Of a stretch of 64,000 nt of DNA, positions 16,350-25,919 are shown one piece after another. Location of the stretch: NCBI GenBank assembly GCA_964195945.1, contig CAXMRC010000037.1:1-64000 (forward strand). Direction: 5' to 3'. The notes under the pieces were generated by a model. That model was not told the origin of the DNA. It ran no database searches and was given only the letters and a program-made list of their open reading frames with translations. The stretch's first letter is position 1; each line of letters opens with the position of its first letter. The translations under genes were made by a program, and so were the position numbers. The stretch comes from JAAETI01 sp964195945 (GTDB lineage: Bacteria > Actinomycetota > Acidimicrobiia > Spongiisociales > UBA5794).

Positions 16350-16748
16350 ATGAAGCGACCTCGAATGGAGTTCACAGCGGCGGTGCTCGACAGCCCGGAC
16401 GCCCGCACCCTCGCTGCTTTCTACCAGCGACTATTGGGGTGGGAGATCGGGGTGGATGAGGCTGATTGGGTAGTTCTGCGCCCTGCGGATGACGGAACGC
16501 GTTTGTCGTTCCAGACTGAATCCGAATACATCCGACCTGTATGGCCAAGTGGCCCGAGTGATCAGCAGATGATGGTTCATCTGGACATCGCCACCGACGA
16601 CCTGGCCGGTGCTGTGGAATGGGCGTGCGAAGCGGGCGCCACGGTTGCGGAGTGGCAGCCGCAAGACGATGTGCGGGTCATGCTTGACCCGGCCGGACAT
16701 CCGTTTTGCCTATTCGAGTGGTCGGGGTTTGGGCCGGCGGAACAGTGA
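16350..16748 (+). CDS. VOC-family (glyoxalase-like) protein
   Basis: A 132-residue vicinal-oxygen-chelate protein with two beta-alpha-beta-beta-beta modules: VLDSPDARTLAAFYQRLLGW opens the first, and VHLDIATDDLAGAVEWACEA the second; DDVRVMLDPAGHPFCLFEW closes it with the usual Glu ligand. A single-domain member of this length normally dimerises. Substrate is unknown. It is divergent from the aminotransferase gene with 133 bases between the two starts. Confidence 0.8.
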   Translation: MKRPRMEFTAAVLDSPDARTLAAFYQRLLGWEIGVDEADWVVLRPADDGTRLSFQTESEYIRPVWPSGPSDQQMMVHLDIATDDLAGAVEWACEAGATVAEWQPQDDVRVMLDPAGHPFCLFEWSGFGPAEQ

Positions 16749-17055
16749 GCCACACGAGGCGAACCCAGTCTAAAAGCATACGATCGACAGAACGCAAAGC
16801 CTGTCGTACCCCTTTGATACTTTGGTGACACTTCCCCGGCAGGACGAAGATCAACCAGATCGGGCGATCCCAACGGAGAAGTCGTCTGGGCCGCCCCGGC
16901 GGAACACCGTTTGTACCCGGTCCACGTGACCGATTGGCTGCCAATTATCTGGTTCCGATGCTCGACGATGCGTTGGTCCCCGACCACCTCAAGGACCGGG
17001 AAATCAATGACACCTCCTAGACGACCGCAGACAGCCGACGGGCGATCGTCGGGTT
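16749..17055. other. Gap with a possible gene remnant
   Basis: No intact gene is seen in these 307 bases. On the + strand, one frame reads GDPNGEVVWAAPAEHRLYPV near 16866-16925 and another reads DRLAANYLVPMLDDALVPDH near 16929-16990, both protein-like and joined by what could be a frameshift, ending at TAG about 17020. It may be the decayed tail of an unrecognised protein gene. Confidence 0.2.
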
Positions 17056-18759
17056 CTAGTCGTTGAAGCGATTCGTAATCGGGAGACGCCGATCTTTCCC
17101 GAAAGCCTTCTGGGTGATTCGGACACCCGGTGCTGCCTGGCGGCGCTTGTACTCGTTGCGGTCCACCATCCGGGCGACCCGGGCCACCAGTTCACGATCA
17201 AAACCCTCCTCGACAATCACGTCGGGGGCTTCGTCAAGCTCGATGTACCTGCGCAGGATCGCATCAAGCACCTCGTACTCGGGCAACGAGTCCGTGTCCT
17301 TCTGATCCGGTCGCAACTCCGCAGACGGTGGCTTATCGATGATCGCCCGCGGGATCACCTCACCGTTACGGTTGCGCCACTCTGACAGCCGATACACAAC
17401 CGTCTTGAACACGTCCTTGAGCACCGAATACCCACCGGCCATGTCGCCATAGAGCGTCGCATAGCCAACGGCCATCTCCGACTTGTTCCCTGCGGCAACC
17501 ACCATGCCACCAAACTTGTTTGAGACCGCCATCACGATCGCACCCCGGATTCTGGCCTGCAGATTCTCCTCGGCTACGTCGAATTCGGTTCCTTCGAACA
17601 CCGGTCCCAGCGCATCGAGGAAGCCACCGAAGATCGAGTCGATAGAAATCTCATCGATGCGACAACCAAGATTCGTTGCCAGCTCAATCGAGTGGTTCAC
17701 CGAGCCATCGGAACTAAACCGTGTCGGCATCGTGATGCCACGCACCATATCCGGGCCCAGCGCATCAACTGCGATGGCCAACGTCAGCGCCGAGTCGATA
17801 CCGCCCGAGACGCTGACGACAACATCACGGAAACCGTTCTTGTGCACGTAGTCCCGGAGACCGGTGACCAGAGCGGTGTAGACCTCGGCGTCCGCGTCTA
17901 GACGGGGCCGGATCTCAGGGACAGGTAGCGCAACATCGGACTGGATGCGGCCATCCGACACCGAAATCAAACCACCGTCATGCTCGACCTCATCAACAGG
18001 CACATCAATCACGAAGTGCTCCTGCTCAAACTGAGCCGCGCGGTAGATCAACTCGCCATCGGCGTCAAAGACCATCGAATCGCCGTCAAACACCAGCTCG
18101 TCCTGGCCACCGACCATGTTGAGATAAACAACAGGCACCTCCGACCGCTGCGCCTCGGCCGCCAGCAGCGCAGAACGCTCGGCGCCTTTGCCAACGTGAT
18201 AGGGGGAGCCGTTGATGTTGAGCAGCACGGCGGCGCCCGCCTCGGCCTGCAATGCCGGCGGCCCGTCGGCAGACCAGATGTCCTCGCACACAGACACACC
18301 GACAGCAATTCCGCCGATCCCCCACAGCTTTTCCGGCACTCGACCGGCCGCAAAATAGCGGGCCTCATCAAAGACGCCATAGTTAGGCAAGAGCACCTTG
18401 TGGTAGATCCCACGGATCGCACTATCTGCCACCACCGCCGCGGCGTTGGCGAGGCCGCGTTCCACCGAATCATCTTTGTGGCGGTCACCGTCAACACGGT
18501 CAACAAACCCGACAACCACCGCAGTCTTCTCCGCAGCCTGGGCAATTTGGCGCAACGCCTCGATGTTCTGGTCGATGAAGGACTTGCGAAGCAACAGATC
18601 CTCAGGCGGATATCCAGTGATGGCAAGCTCAGGAAGAAGAAGCACATCGGCCTCAGCTTCCTCGGCGCGTTCCATCGCCTCGAGAATGATCCGTAGGTTG
18701 CCGTCGATATCACCGACGACGAGATTGACCTGGGCACCAGCGATACGCAAGAAGGACAT
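17056..18759 (-). CDS. nadE: Glutamine-dependent NAD+ synthetase
   Basis: A 567-residue two-domain enzyme that amidates nicotinate adenine dinucleotide to NAD+ using glutamine and ATP. Residues 1-270 are a nitrilase-type glutaminase with Glu in LLLPELAITGYPPEDLL, Lys in IYHKVLLPNYGVFDE and Cys in GVSVCEDIW. Residues 290-567 are the synthetase with the P-loop VSVSGGIDSALTLAIAV, then VRGITMPTRFSSDGS, AAGNKSEMAVGYATLYGDMA and the IIDKPPSAELRPDQKDTDSL segment. All key residues are present. It lies 50 bases downstream of the ligase gene on the same strand. Confidence 0.95.
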   Translation of the reverse strand: MSFLRIAGAQVNLVVGDIDGNLRIILEAMERAEEAEADVLLLPELAITGYPPEDLLLRKSFIDQNIEALRQIAQAAEKTAVVVGFVDRVDGDRHKDDSVERGLANAAAVVADSAIRGIYHKVLLPNYGVFDEARYFAAGRVPEKLWGIGGIAVGVSVCEDIWSADGPPALQAEAGAAVLLNINGSPYHVGKGAERSALLAAEAQRSEVPVVYLNMVGGQDELVFDGDSMVFDADGELIYRAAQFEQEHFVIDVPVDEVEHDGGLISVSDGRIQSDVALPVPEIRPRLDADAEVYTALVTGLRDYVHKNGFRDVVVSVSGGIDSALTLAIAVDALGPDMVRGITMPTRFSSDGSVNHSIELATNLGCRIDEISIDSIFGGFLDALGPVFEGTEFDVAEENLQARIRGAIVMAVSNKFGGMVVAAGNKSEMAVGYATLYGDMAGGYSVLKDVFKTVVYRLSEWRNRNGEVIPRAIIDKPPSAELRPDQKDTDSLPEYEVLDAILRRYIELDEAPDVIVEEGFDRELVARVARMVDRNEYKRRQAAPGVRITQKAFGKDRRLPITNRFND

Positions 18760-18809
18760 GACGGCAGGTTACCGCGGCGGCGAATCCCCTCCAGCCGACC
18801 CCGACGCGA

Positions 18810-19943
18810 CTACACCCCGTTGACCGTCTCGGCGATAAGCCAGTCGACCACCAGCTGCAACGCCTCGTGCTCACTTGCGCCGCCGGTCAATGCCGCGTGA
18901 TAGATTTCGAGCTGAGTGTCGGCGCTGGTGCCACGTTCCACGATGGTCCTGGCATGGTTGACCTCATCTTCGCAACCCAGCATCTTGGCGTCCTTGCCAA
19001 CCAGATCGATAATCTCATCCACCAGTTGTGGATACTCGACAAGCTCACCTCGTCCGAAATCAATCAGCGACTCCGAGATCCCATATCGTTGCGCCCGCCA
19101 CACGTTCTCCTCTATCAGCATTCGGCTGTAGATACGCCACCGCTGGTTCTTCACCCGGCGTCGATGCAGCATCGACAGCAAAGACACATACAAGGCCGCT
19201 ATCGAGAGAGTGTCGTCGACATTGGTGCAGATATCATTGCTGCGAAGCTCGAGAGTTGGATACCGAGCGCTGGGACGTAGATCCCACCACAGCTTGGTGG
19301 CATCCTCGATGACTCCGGCATTGACTAACACCTGGACATGGCGTTGATACTCCGCCCATGTATCGAACTCGTCGGGCATGCCGGTGCGGGGCACGGCTCG
19401 AAACACCGATGTTCGGTAACTCTTCAGACCAGTTTCTCTGCCGTTCCAGAATGGGGAGGACGTCGACAGCGCCAGCATGTGCGGCACAAAGTAGAGAACC
19501 TGATTCATCAGGTCTACCCGGGTGTCCTGGTCTTCGATACCCACATGCACATGCATACCGCAGATCAACAATCTCCGAATGACGCCGCCGAGAGCATTGG
19601 CGAGGACGTTGTAGCGAGGGGCGTCGGTGTGGGTCTGCTCATACCAGTTGGCAAAGGGATGGGTTGAGGCTGCGATCGGGGCAAGACCGAATTCGGTGCA
19701 GACATCAGCCACCGCACGGCGGAGACGCTTGAGGTCGCCGCGGGCTTCTTGGATGTTGCTGCAGACCTTGGTGCCGATCTCGATCTGTGACCGCAGGAAC
19801 TCCGGGCTCACTTGACCTTCGAGTATCTCCTCGCATGCTGTCATGAGTCCATCGGGCAGATCTTGCACGAGCTCCCGAGTCTCGATGTCAACGATCAGGT
19901 ATTCCTCTTCAATACCTATCGTGAAAGCAGGTCCCTCAACCAT
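18810..19943 (-). CDS. Carboxylate-amine ligase, GCS2/YbdK family
   Basis: A 377-residue glutamate-cysteine ligase type 2 protein. FTIGIEEEYLIVDIETREL carries the family's metal-binding glutamates, SQIEIGTKVC the second acidic motif, IAASTHPFANWYEQ and ICGMHVHVGIEDQDTRVDLM the substrate and nucleotide region, and WWDLRPSARYPTLELRSNDI the late catalytic stretch. Enzymes of this family join an amino acid carboxylate to an amine with ATP, for example gamma-glutamylcysteine formation; actinobacteria also use relatives in other pathways, so the product is left open. Confidence 0.85.
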   Translation of the reverse strand: MVEGPAFTIGIEEEYLIVDIETRELVQDLPDGLMTACEEILEGQVSPEFLRSQIEIGTKVCSNIQEARGDLKRLRRAVADVCTEFGLAPIAASTHPFANWYEQTHTDAPRYNVLANALGGVIRRLLICGMHVHVGIEDQDTRVDLMNQVLYFVPHMLALSTSSPFWNGRETGLKSYRTSVFRAVPRTGMPDEFDTWAEYQRHVQVLVNAGVIEDATKLWWDLRPSARYPTLELRSNDICTNVDDTLSIAALYVSLLSMLHRRRVKNQRWRIYSRMLIEENVWRAQRYGISESLIDFGRGELVEYPQLVDEIIDLVGKDAKMLGCEDEVNHARTIVERGTSADTQLEIYHAALTGGASEHEALQLVVDWLIAETVNGV

Positions 19944-19953
19944 TTCTTGCCAC

Positions 19954-19986
19954 CTCTCAACGGTCCAGTGCCAAGTTAGTTGAGAG
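19954..19986. promoter_or_regulatory. Inverted repeat between divergent genes
   Basis: CTCTCAAC at 19954-19961 and GTTGAGAG at 19979-19986 are exact inverted copies with a 17-base spacer. They lie in the 137-base space between the divergent ligase and amidohydrolase genes, 11 bases before the ligase start, so they could be an operator or a hairpin in its 5' leader. Confidence 0.3.
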
Positions 19987-20080
19987 CACCGCTCGATGGA
20001 GCCAAGATTCTCAGGCAGACGGAAGATCCGTCGGTGGCACGCACCTCGCTCACACCCGCCCGCTCATCTAGTATCCCAAC

Positions 20081-21253
20081 ATGCCTGACCGAATCCCTGA
20101 CCTGGCGCGCCTCGCCGCTTCAATCGCTCCGCAGATGATCGATGTGCGCCGCGACCTCCACAAGAACCCCGAAATTGGGTGGAACGAACACCGCACCACG
20201 CGCAAGGTCGCAGAGGCATTGCTCGAGTGGGACATCAAGCCTCAAATCCGCGATGGGGGAACCGGCCTCATCGCCGATATCGGCGAAGGGCAGGCCACCG
20301 TCGGTTTCCGCGCCGATCTCGATGCGCTCCCGATCGCAGAAGAAGCCGCACCGCCATACGCATCCATAGTCCCCGGCGTGATGCATGCATGTGGCCACGA
20401 CGCCCACACAGCAATCGGACTCGGCACCGCCTGGGTGCTCAAGCAGTACGGGAAGCTGCCGGGGACGGCCCGCCTGATATTTCAACCGGCTGAAGAGACC
20501 ATCCCCGGTGGGGCCCAGGCAATGCGCAACGAAGGCGTCCACCGCGACCTCTCCGCAATCGCAGCTTTCCACGTCGACCCATCGCTCGAAGCTGGCAAGG
20601 TTGGCATCCGGACAGGTGGCATCACCGGAGCCTCGGATCGCTTCATTGTCAGGCTCTCCGGGCCCGGCGGCCATACCTCACGTCCGCATCAAACCGTCAA
20701 CCTGCTCTATGCGGCGGGCAGAGTGATCACCGACTTGCCGCAATTAATCCGCCACACCATCGACCCGCGTGAAACTGTGCTGGTGGTGTTCGGCAGCATC
20801 CACGGCGGTTCGGCCGCCAACGTCATCCCCACTCACATCGAGTTGCAGGGAACAGTGCGCATGTTTGATCTGGACCTGTGGCGTGAGATGCCGAAGCGCT
20901 TCGAAGCCCTGGTTGCCGAAATGGTTGGGCCACTTGGTGCGACCGCTGAGATCGAGTACATCGCCGGTTCACCACCGGTGGTGAACGACGCCGGAGTGAT
21001 CAACCAGGCAGAGCTTGCCGCAAAGGCAGCGCTCGGCGCCGAAAACGTAGTGCACACCCACCAGAGCCTCGGCGCAGAAGACTTTGCGTGGTTCCTCGAA
21101 GACATCCCGGGAGCATTGATTCGTCTTGGGGCTGCGCTCCCCGATCGCAAAGTCGACCTGCACTCTGCAAGCTTCGACATAGACGAATCGGCGATCGAAA
21201 CGGGAATCCTGGTCGCCAGCGCCACCATCCTGAGGCTCCTCGACCAAGCATAG
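20081..21253 (+). CDS. M20-family amidohydrolase
   Basis: A 390-residue metal-dependent amidohydrolase of the M20D group (hippurate hydrolase, N-acyl-amino-acid deacylase, amino acid amide hydrolases). It begins with VRRDLHKNPEIGWNEHRTT, then has the metal ligands in FRADLDALPI and PGVMHACGHDAHTAIGLG, the catalytic Glu in FQPAEETIPGGAQAM, and the lid-domain SGPGGHTSRPHQTVN. The last ligand lies in HTHQSLGAEDFAWFLEDIPG. Family length is normal. It stands alone, divergent from the ligase gene, and no neighbour indicates the substrate. Confidence 0.85.
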   Translation: MPDRIPDLARLAASIAPQMIDVRRDLHKNPEIGWNEHRTTRKVAEALLEWDIKPQIRDGGTGLIADIGEGQATVGFRADLDALPIAEEAAPPYASIVPGVMHACGHDAHTAIGLGTAWVLKQYGKLPGTARLIFQPAEETIPGGAQAMRNEGVHRDLSAIAAFHVDPSLEAGKVGIRTGGITGASDRFIVRLSGPGGHTSRPHQTVNLLYAAGRVITDLPQLIRHTIDPRETVLVVFGSIHGGSAANVIPTHIELQGTVRMFDLDLWREMPKRFEALVAEMVGPLGATAEIEYIAGSPPVVNDAGVINQAELAAKAALGAENVVHTHQSLGAEDFAWFLEDIPGALIRLGAALPDRKVDLHSASFDIDESAIETGILVASATILRLLDQA

Positions 21254-21377
21254 GCTCTGCCTCTGCAACAGACGCCTAGTCGCCTGTTCAACAATGCCAG
21301 TTTCAGCTCGTCGGCATCGCTGTGACCAGTCGCTTTGTCGGGGGGACGAGCCTGCACGTCATTTGTTCAACAGTCTC

Positions 21378-22163
21378 CTAACCCCGAGCCGGCCGCCACA
21401 CGCCGGCAGCCTCATCGACGACTGTGTCAAACTTGAGACCCGTCAAGATTACGCCGGCAAAACCGGCATCCTTGGCCTGGTCGGCAGCCCGAAGCGACAA
21501 TTCCCATGCCCGTTCCCTGTCGATGCCGTCGACGAGTTCGGCACGAACCTCGTCGCCGACTGCCACTGTGCCGATGGACTCCATCCGCTCCACCCATTTC
21601 AAACTGAACGGCGGGATCACCATCAAAAAGACCGGCGGATCTGCGGGATCACGCTTGAGCCGCTCCATGTTGGGAGCAACCGTGACTGGGTCCATAACAG
21701 GGCCGGTCACAAAGAACTGAGCACCGGCGTCGACCCTGCGCCGGAACTGCCAATCCCGGAAACGTGTCGTCATCCCCACTTCGAACTCAGGGAGCTGTGT
21801 CTGCAGATCGCGTAGGTGTTCGATGATCTCGTAGTGATGAGACATGTGCTCCACCTGGGGCCGGGTATCTCCAACCACAACCAGGAATGATTTCACCCCA
21901 TTTCCGAGCGCACCGCGGACCTCGCTCTCGATGGCAAGGATGTTGCGATCTCTCGTTGAAGCGACGACCGTCGGCACCACATTGGGGACATCGTGAGTGA
22001 TCCGGGCCGCAAAGGCATATGGAGAAACTCGAATCTTGCCGAATGTGTTGTCGGTGATGAGAACCCGCTCCCAGGCATGGTCAAGCATGAGATGGCGTGC
22101 GCTCGGAAGAACCGGAGGGTTCACCTCGGCAATGTTTACCCATCTGTCGTATGCAGAAAGCAT
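21378..22163 (-). CDS. Methylenetetrahydrofolate reductase-like protein
   Basis: A 261-residue TIM-barrel protein resembling the methylenetetrahydrofolate reductase catalytic domain, but divergent: the opening EVNPP stands where family members have FEFFPP, followed by VVPTVVASTRDRNILAIESE, VKSFLVVVGDTRPQ, EVGMTTRFRDWQ, AGAQFFVTGPVMDPVTV and a later VFLMVIPPFSLKWVERME. Its ATG overlaps the metH stop by one base (TGATG), so the two are translated together. It probably supplies 5-methyl-THF to MetH, or serves as a reductase partner; the flavin sites cannot be confirmed by eye. Confidence 0.7.
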   Translation of the reverse strand: MLSAYDRWVNIAEVNPPVLPSARHLMLDHAWERVLITDNTFGKIRVSPYAFAARITHDVPNVVPTVVASTRDRNILAIESEVRGALGNGVKSFLVVVGDTRPQVEHMSHHYEIIEHLRDLQTQLPEFEVGMTTRFRDWQFRRRVDAGAQFFVTGPVMDPVTVAPNMERLKRDPADPPVFLMVIPPFSLKWVERMESIGTVAVGDEVRAELVDGIDRERAWELSLRAADQAKDAGFAGVILTGLKFDTVVDEAAGVWRPARG

Positions 22164-25100
22164 CAGGACCTCTTCGCTATGAAATATTTCGCCCGCGGGT
22201 GATGGCTGATCAACGCCGAGGTCGTTTGCTCAGGATGGAACTGGTATCCGGTGCCCTCGTTCACGGTCAAACCGATGCGGGATGCCTCCAGCAACTCGGC
22301 AACTTTCTCGTTGTCCTCCAGGTCGGGGCAAGCGGGGTAGCCCCACGAGTAGCGACCACCTCGATACTGCTGACGAAACAAACCGTGCAACGAGGGTCCG
22401 TCCTCGTCGACGAAACCCCACTCGGTTCTGATCCGCTTGTGCCAATGTTCTGCAAGTGCCTCAGCCATCTCGACACCGATTCCGTGGAGGAAGAGGTATT
22501 CCTGGTAGGCGTCTTCTGCGAACAGATGTGCGGTCTCCTCGGAGACTTTCTCCCCCATCGTCACGATCTGGAAGGCGGCGTAATCGAGTTCGCCGGAATC
22601 AGCAGGACGGAAGAAATCGGCGACGCAAAGCCACGGTGGCCCGGTCTGGCGCGGGAAAGAGAAACGCATTCTCTCGTCGGTACGATGCTCATCGGTCCAG
22701 ATGATCAGCTCGTCGCCGTCGGCGTTCGCAGGGAAGTACCCGTAGACGACTTGTGGCGTGAGCAGATCCTTCCGGCGAACCGCGGCAAGTTGTTCCCGGA
22801 ACACGCCGCGTACCCGCTGTTTGAACTCCTCGTCCGTCTCTCCCCCCTCGGGCCGGAACTGCCATTGGTTTCTGAACAGGGCGGTCTCGTTGACGCACGC
22901 CACGATGTCATCGATCGGGATTCCCTTGACCACTCTGGAGCCAAGGAATGGTGGGACAAAGATCGGGCTGTTGGTGACGACCTCGGGGCTGCGAGCAGGA
23001 GCGAGACCTGGTGCGGCTTCCTTTCTAGGCTGCCGTAGCGGCAAGCGGCGAGTCTCGACCCGGCCAAAACCAGCATGGACCTCCCCGTGGCGGCGCCGTT
23101 CTATCTGCTCCATTACATCGAGCCCGGCAAATGCATCCTTCCCATAAAACAGCGGACCGGGGTAGAGGCCGCGCAAGTCTTGCTCCACGTAGGCACGAGT
23201 CAACGCGGCGCCGCCAAGGACTACCGGTACTCCGCTCAACTCACGCCGCTTGAGCTGCTCCAGGTTGTCCCGCATCACCAAGGTACTCTTGACCAACAAC
23301 CCGCTCATGCCAATGGCGTCTGCCTGGTGTTCGTCGAAAGCCTCGAGTATCTCGGAGATACCAACCTTTATCCCGAGATTGTGAACATCGAACCCGTTGT
23401 TGGTCAGGATGATGTCGACGAGATTCTTCCCTATGTCATGGACATCGCCGCGGACGGTTGCAAGAACAATCGAACCGCGGTGGGCGGCATCGCCCTTTTC
23501 CATCTGCGGCTCCAAGTAGGCGACTGCTCGCTTCATTGTCTCCGCGCTGCGGAGCACAAACGGCAGCTGCATCTCTCCGCTGGCGAATAGCTCACCGACC
23601 ACCTTCATGCCGCTCAACAGCGTTTCGTTGATGATGTCGAGGGGTCGGGTACCAGCCGCGACCGCTTCGGCGAGGTCATCATCGAGGCCTGGCATGTTGC
23701 CGTCGATGATCCGATGTCGAAGTCGCTCGGCTACGGGCCAGTCGCTGTGGTCGATCGCCGCAGCAGCGGCGACGGTGACTCCGGTGAACTCTTCGATTAA
23801 GCCCGTCAGGGGGTCGTAGTCGTGGTGGCCGCGGTCGTAGATGAGATCAAGACACAGTTTCCGGTGCTGGTCCTCGATCTTGTTGAGGGGCATGATCCGA
23901 CCGGCGTGAATGATCGCCGCATCAAGACCAGCATCGACGCATTCGTGGAGGAACATCGAGTTCAAAACATGGCGGACCGCCGGCCTGAGCCCAAACGACA
24001 CGTTCGAGATGCCGAGGACAGTGAACGTGCCTGGCAACTCCGTCTTGATCCGCTTGATCGCCTCGATTGTTGCCAGTCCATCTCGCCGTAGATCGGGGTC
24101 ACCAGTGGTTAGGGGAAAGGTAAGCGGATCAAAGATGAGAGACGAGGGATCTAACCCGTAGCGGTTGACCGCCAGGTTATAGAGGCGATGGGCAACTCTC
24201 ATCTTCCACTCGACGTCGCGCGCCTGTCCTTCCTCGTCGATGAGCAGGCAGATGACTGCTGCGCCGTGATCACGGGCGAGTTGGAACACCTGATCGGCAC
24301 GCGCCCCGACTTCTTCCCCGTCTTCGAGGTTTGCCGAATTGAGGACCGACCGTCCTCCGATACGTTCCAAGCCGGCCCGCAACACCGCCGGCTCGGTGCT
24401 ATCGAGAACCAACGGCGCGGCGACCTGCGTCGCAAACCGGCCGGCCAGCTCGTCCATATCCACGACGCCATCCCTTCCGACGTAGTCGATGCAAACATCG
24501 ATGAGATGGGCAGACTCGGCGACCTGGCCCCGCGCTACCTCGAGACAGGTGTCCCAGTCTTCGGCAAGCATTGCGTCACGAAACTTCTTGGATCCGTTCG
24601 CATTGGTCCGCTCCCCGATGATGAGAAACGATGTGTCCTGGGCGAAGGGAACGAAGCTGTAGGTGGAGGCGGCACCAGCCTGAGGCTCTGGGTTCCGGGG
24701 CGCCGGGGTGAGGTCTTTGCAGCGGTCCACCACAGCTTTGAGGTGGTCGGCCGTTGTGCCGCAGCAACCACCTACAACGCTCACACCCAACTCAGTGATA
24801 AACCGGGCATGCTGATCGGCGAGGCTCTCGGGAGACAGCCCGTAATGCATGTCTCCATCAACCACCTCAGGAAGACCAGCGTTGGGTATAGCCGCGATCG
24901 GCACTCGTGAATGTCGTGCCAGATAGCGAAGGTGCTCGCTCATCTCCTCGGGACCGGTAGCGCAATTGAGACCGATGACGTCGACTCGAAGTGGCTCAAT
25001 CGCAGCCAGCGCCGCACCAATCTCGGTCCCCGGCAACATGCGACCGGTCGTCTCGATCGTCACCTGCGCCTGAATCGGGACATTACGGCCGATCGCTTGC

Positions 25101-25633
25101 ATCGCCTTCCGGCTTCCGGCGACCGCCGCTTTCAGGGTCAGCAGGTCGTACATCGTCTCGACAATCAGCAGGTCACTGCCGCCATCCAGCAGGCCGCGGG
25201 CCTGGATTTCGTAGGCATCAGCCAACTCGGCGTAGCTGATCTGACCAAGTGAGGGAAGCTTTGTTCCCGGCCCTATCGACCCAGCAACCCACCTGGGATG
25301 GTCCGCAGTCGAGTGATCCGCCGCCACCGATACGGCGATCTCGGCTGCTGCCTTGTTGAGTTCGTATGCGCGATCGTCGATCCCGTATTCAGCCAGCGGT
25401 ATCGCAAACGCACCGAACGTGTTGGTCTCGATGACGTCCACACCAACGACCAGGAATTCATCGTGCATCGCGGCAACGACGTCAGGCCTGGTCACATTCA
25501 GTAGCTCGTTGCAACCTTCCAGGTCGGGGCCGCCGAAATCTTCTTCGGTGAGACCGGCCCGCTGCAGAGTGGTGCCGGCAGCGCCATCAAAAATGATCAC
25601 ACGATCGGCGAGGGCATGAAGGAAGCCGCTCAT
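22163..25633 (-). CDS. metH: Cobalamin-dependent methionine synthase
   Basis: A 1156-residue enzyme that transfers methyl from 5-methyl-THF to homocysteine. Domains in order: homocysteine binding (about 1-290; IIFDGAAGTTLQRAGL, VGGCCGTTADHLKAV zinc cysteines), pterin binding (320-580; FLIIGERTNANGSKKFRDAM), cobalamin cap and Rossmann domain (620-870; VRGDVHDIGKNLVDIILTNN with the axial histidine), and a C-terminal activation domain (about 930-1156; RFSFPRQTGPPW, then HGIGVEMAEALAEHWHKRIR). ATG 25633 is chosen because a short ORF with a strong ribosome site ends on it; ATG 25648 is five codons longer but is preceded directly by TAG and no ribosome site. A SAM-I riboswitch precedes it. Confidence 0.95.
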   Translation of the reverse strand: MSGFLHALADRVIIFDGAAGTTLQRAGLTEEDFGGPDLEGCNELLNVTRPDVVAAMHDEFLVVGVDVIETNTFGAFAIPLAEYGIDDRAYELNKAAAEIAVSVAADHSTADHPRWVAGSIGPGTKLPSLGQISYAELADAYEIQARGLLDGGSDLLIVETMYDLLTLKAAVAGSRKAMQAIGRNVPIQAQVTIETTGRMLPGTEIGAALAAIEPLRVDVIGLNCATGPEEMSEHLRYLARHSRVPIAAIPNAGLPEVVDGDMHYGLSPESLADQHARFITELGVSVVGGCCGTTADHLKAVVDRCKDLTPAPRNPEPQAGAASTYSFVPFAQDTSFLIIGERTNANGSKKFRDAMLAEDWDTCLEVARGQVAESAHLIDVCIDYVGRDGVVDMDELAGRFATQVAAPLVLDSTEPAVLRAGLERIGGRSVLNSANLEDGEEVGARADQVFQLARDHGAAVICLLIDEEGQARDVEWKMRVAHRLYNLAVNRYGLDPSSLIFDPLTFPLTTGDPDLRRDGLATIEAIKRIKTELPGTFTVLGISNVSFGLRPAVRHVLNSMFLHECVDAGLDAAIIHAGRIMPLNKIEDQHRKLCLDLIYDRGHHDYDPLTGLIEEFTGVTVAAAAAIDHSDWPVAERLRHRIIDGNMPGLDDDLAEAVAAGTRPLDIINETLLSGMKVVGELFASGEMQLPFVLRSAETMKRAVAYLEPQMEKGDAAHRGSIVLATVRGDVHDIGKNLVDIILTNNGFDVHNLGIKVGISEILEAFDEHQADAIGMSGLLVKSTLVMRDNLEQLKRRELSGVPVVLGGAALTRAYVEQDLRGLYPGPLFYGKDAFAGLDVMEQIERRRHGEVHAGFGRVETRRLPLRQPRKEAAPGLAPARSPEVVTNSPIFVPPFLGSRVVKGIPIDDIVACVNETALFRNQWQFRPEGGETDEEFKQRVRGVFREQLAAVRRKDLLTPQVVYGYFPANADGDELIIWTDEHRTDERMRFSFPRQTGPPWLCVADFFRPADSGELDYAAFQIVTMGEKVSEETAHLFAEDAYQEYLFLHGIGVEMAEALAEHWHKRIRTEWGFVDEDGPSLHGLFRQQYRGGRYSWGYPACPDLEDNEKVAELLEASRIGLTVNEGTGYQFHPEQTTSALISHHPRAKYFIAKRS

Positions 25634-25677
25634 CTGCCGATCGTCCATCTACATCGGGATAGCTTTCGATTGCACAC
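25630..25677 (-). CDS. 15-codon leader ORF coupled to metH
   Basis: GTG at 25677 follows AAGGAG at the ideal six-base spacing and encodes VCNRKLSRCRWTIGR, ending in TGA that overlaps metH's ATG 25633 by 4 bases. metH itself lacks a good ribosome site, so ribosomes could reach it by termination and re-initiation from this ORF. It lies between the SAM-I aptamer and metH. The peptide is basic and I know of no homologue. Confidence 0.45.
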   Translation of the reverse strand: MCNRKLSRCRWTIGR

Positions 25678-25744
25678 GAGAATCTCCTTGCGTGGTCCGT
25701 GGCCGCGCTCTTGCAAGCACCGGACGGAGATAATCCGTCGGCGA

Positions 25745-25825
25745 CTCATCGTCCAGGCATTGGCACCGTGTCCACACCGGTTGCCGCGGCTTCAAGGGGC
25801 CTGTCCCTCCACCGCTCTAGATGAG
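25745..25825 (-). promoter_or_regulatory. SAM-I (S-box) riboswitch upstream of metH
   Basis: On the minus strand, CTCATC (25825-25820) and GATGAG (25750-25745) close the P1 helix. Between them are the S-box core elements in order: GGTGGAGGGACAGGCCC, TTGAAGCC and CGGCAACC, then a variable hairpin and GGTGCCAATGCC. These are the conserved SAM-contact and pseudoknot blocks of the SAM-I class. A hairpin GACGGA/TCCGTC just beyond the aptamer could be part of the switching region. SAM binding should lower metH expression. SAM-IV, which shares the core and is found in actinobacteria, is a less likely reading. Confidence 0.85.
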
Positions 25826-25919
25826 CGCTTCAATTGGTTGTGACCGAGCAGAATAGACATGTCGGTCAGCCCTCGATGCGCCGGTGCGTCGGCGCAAGAT
25901 GAGGGGTAACGTCTGTTCG

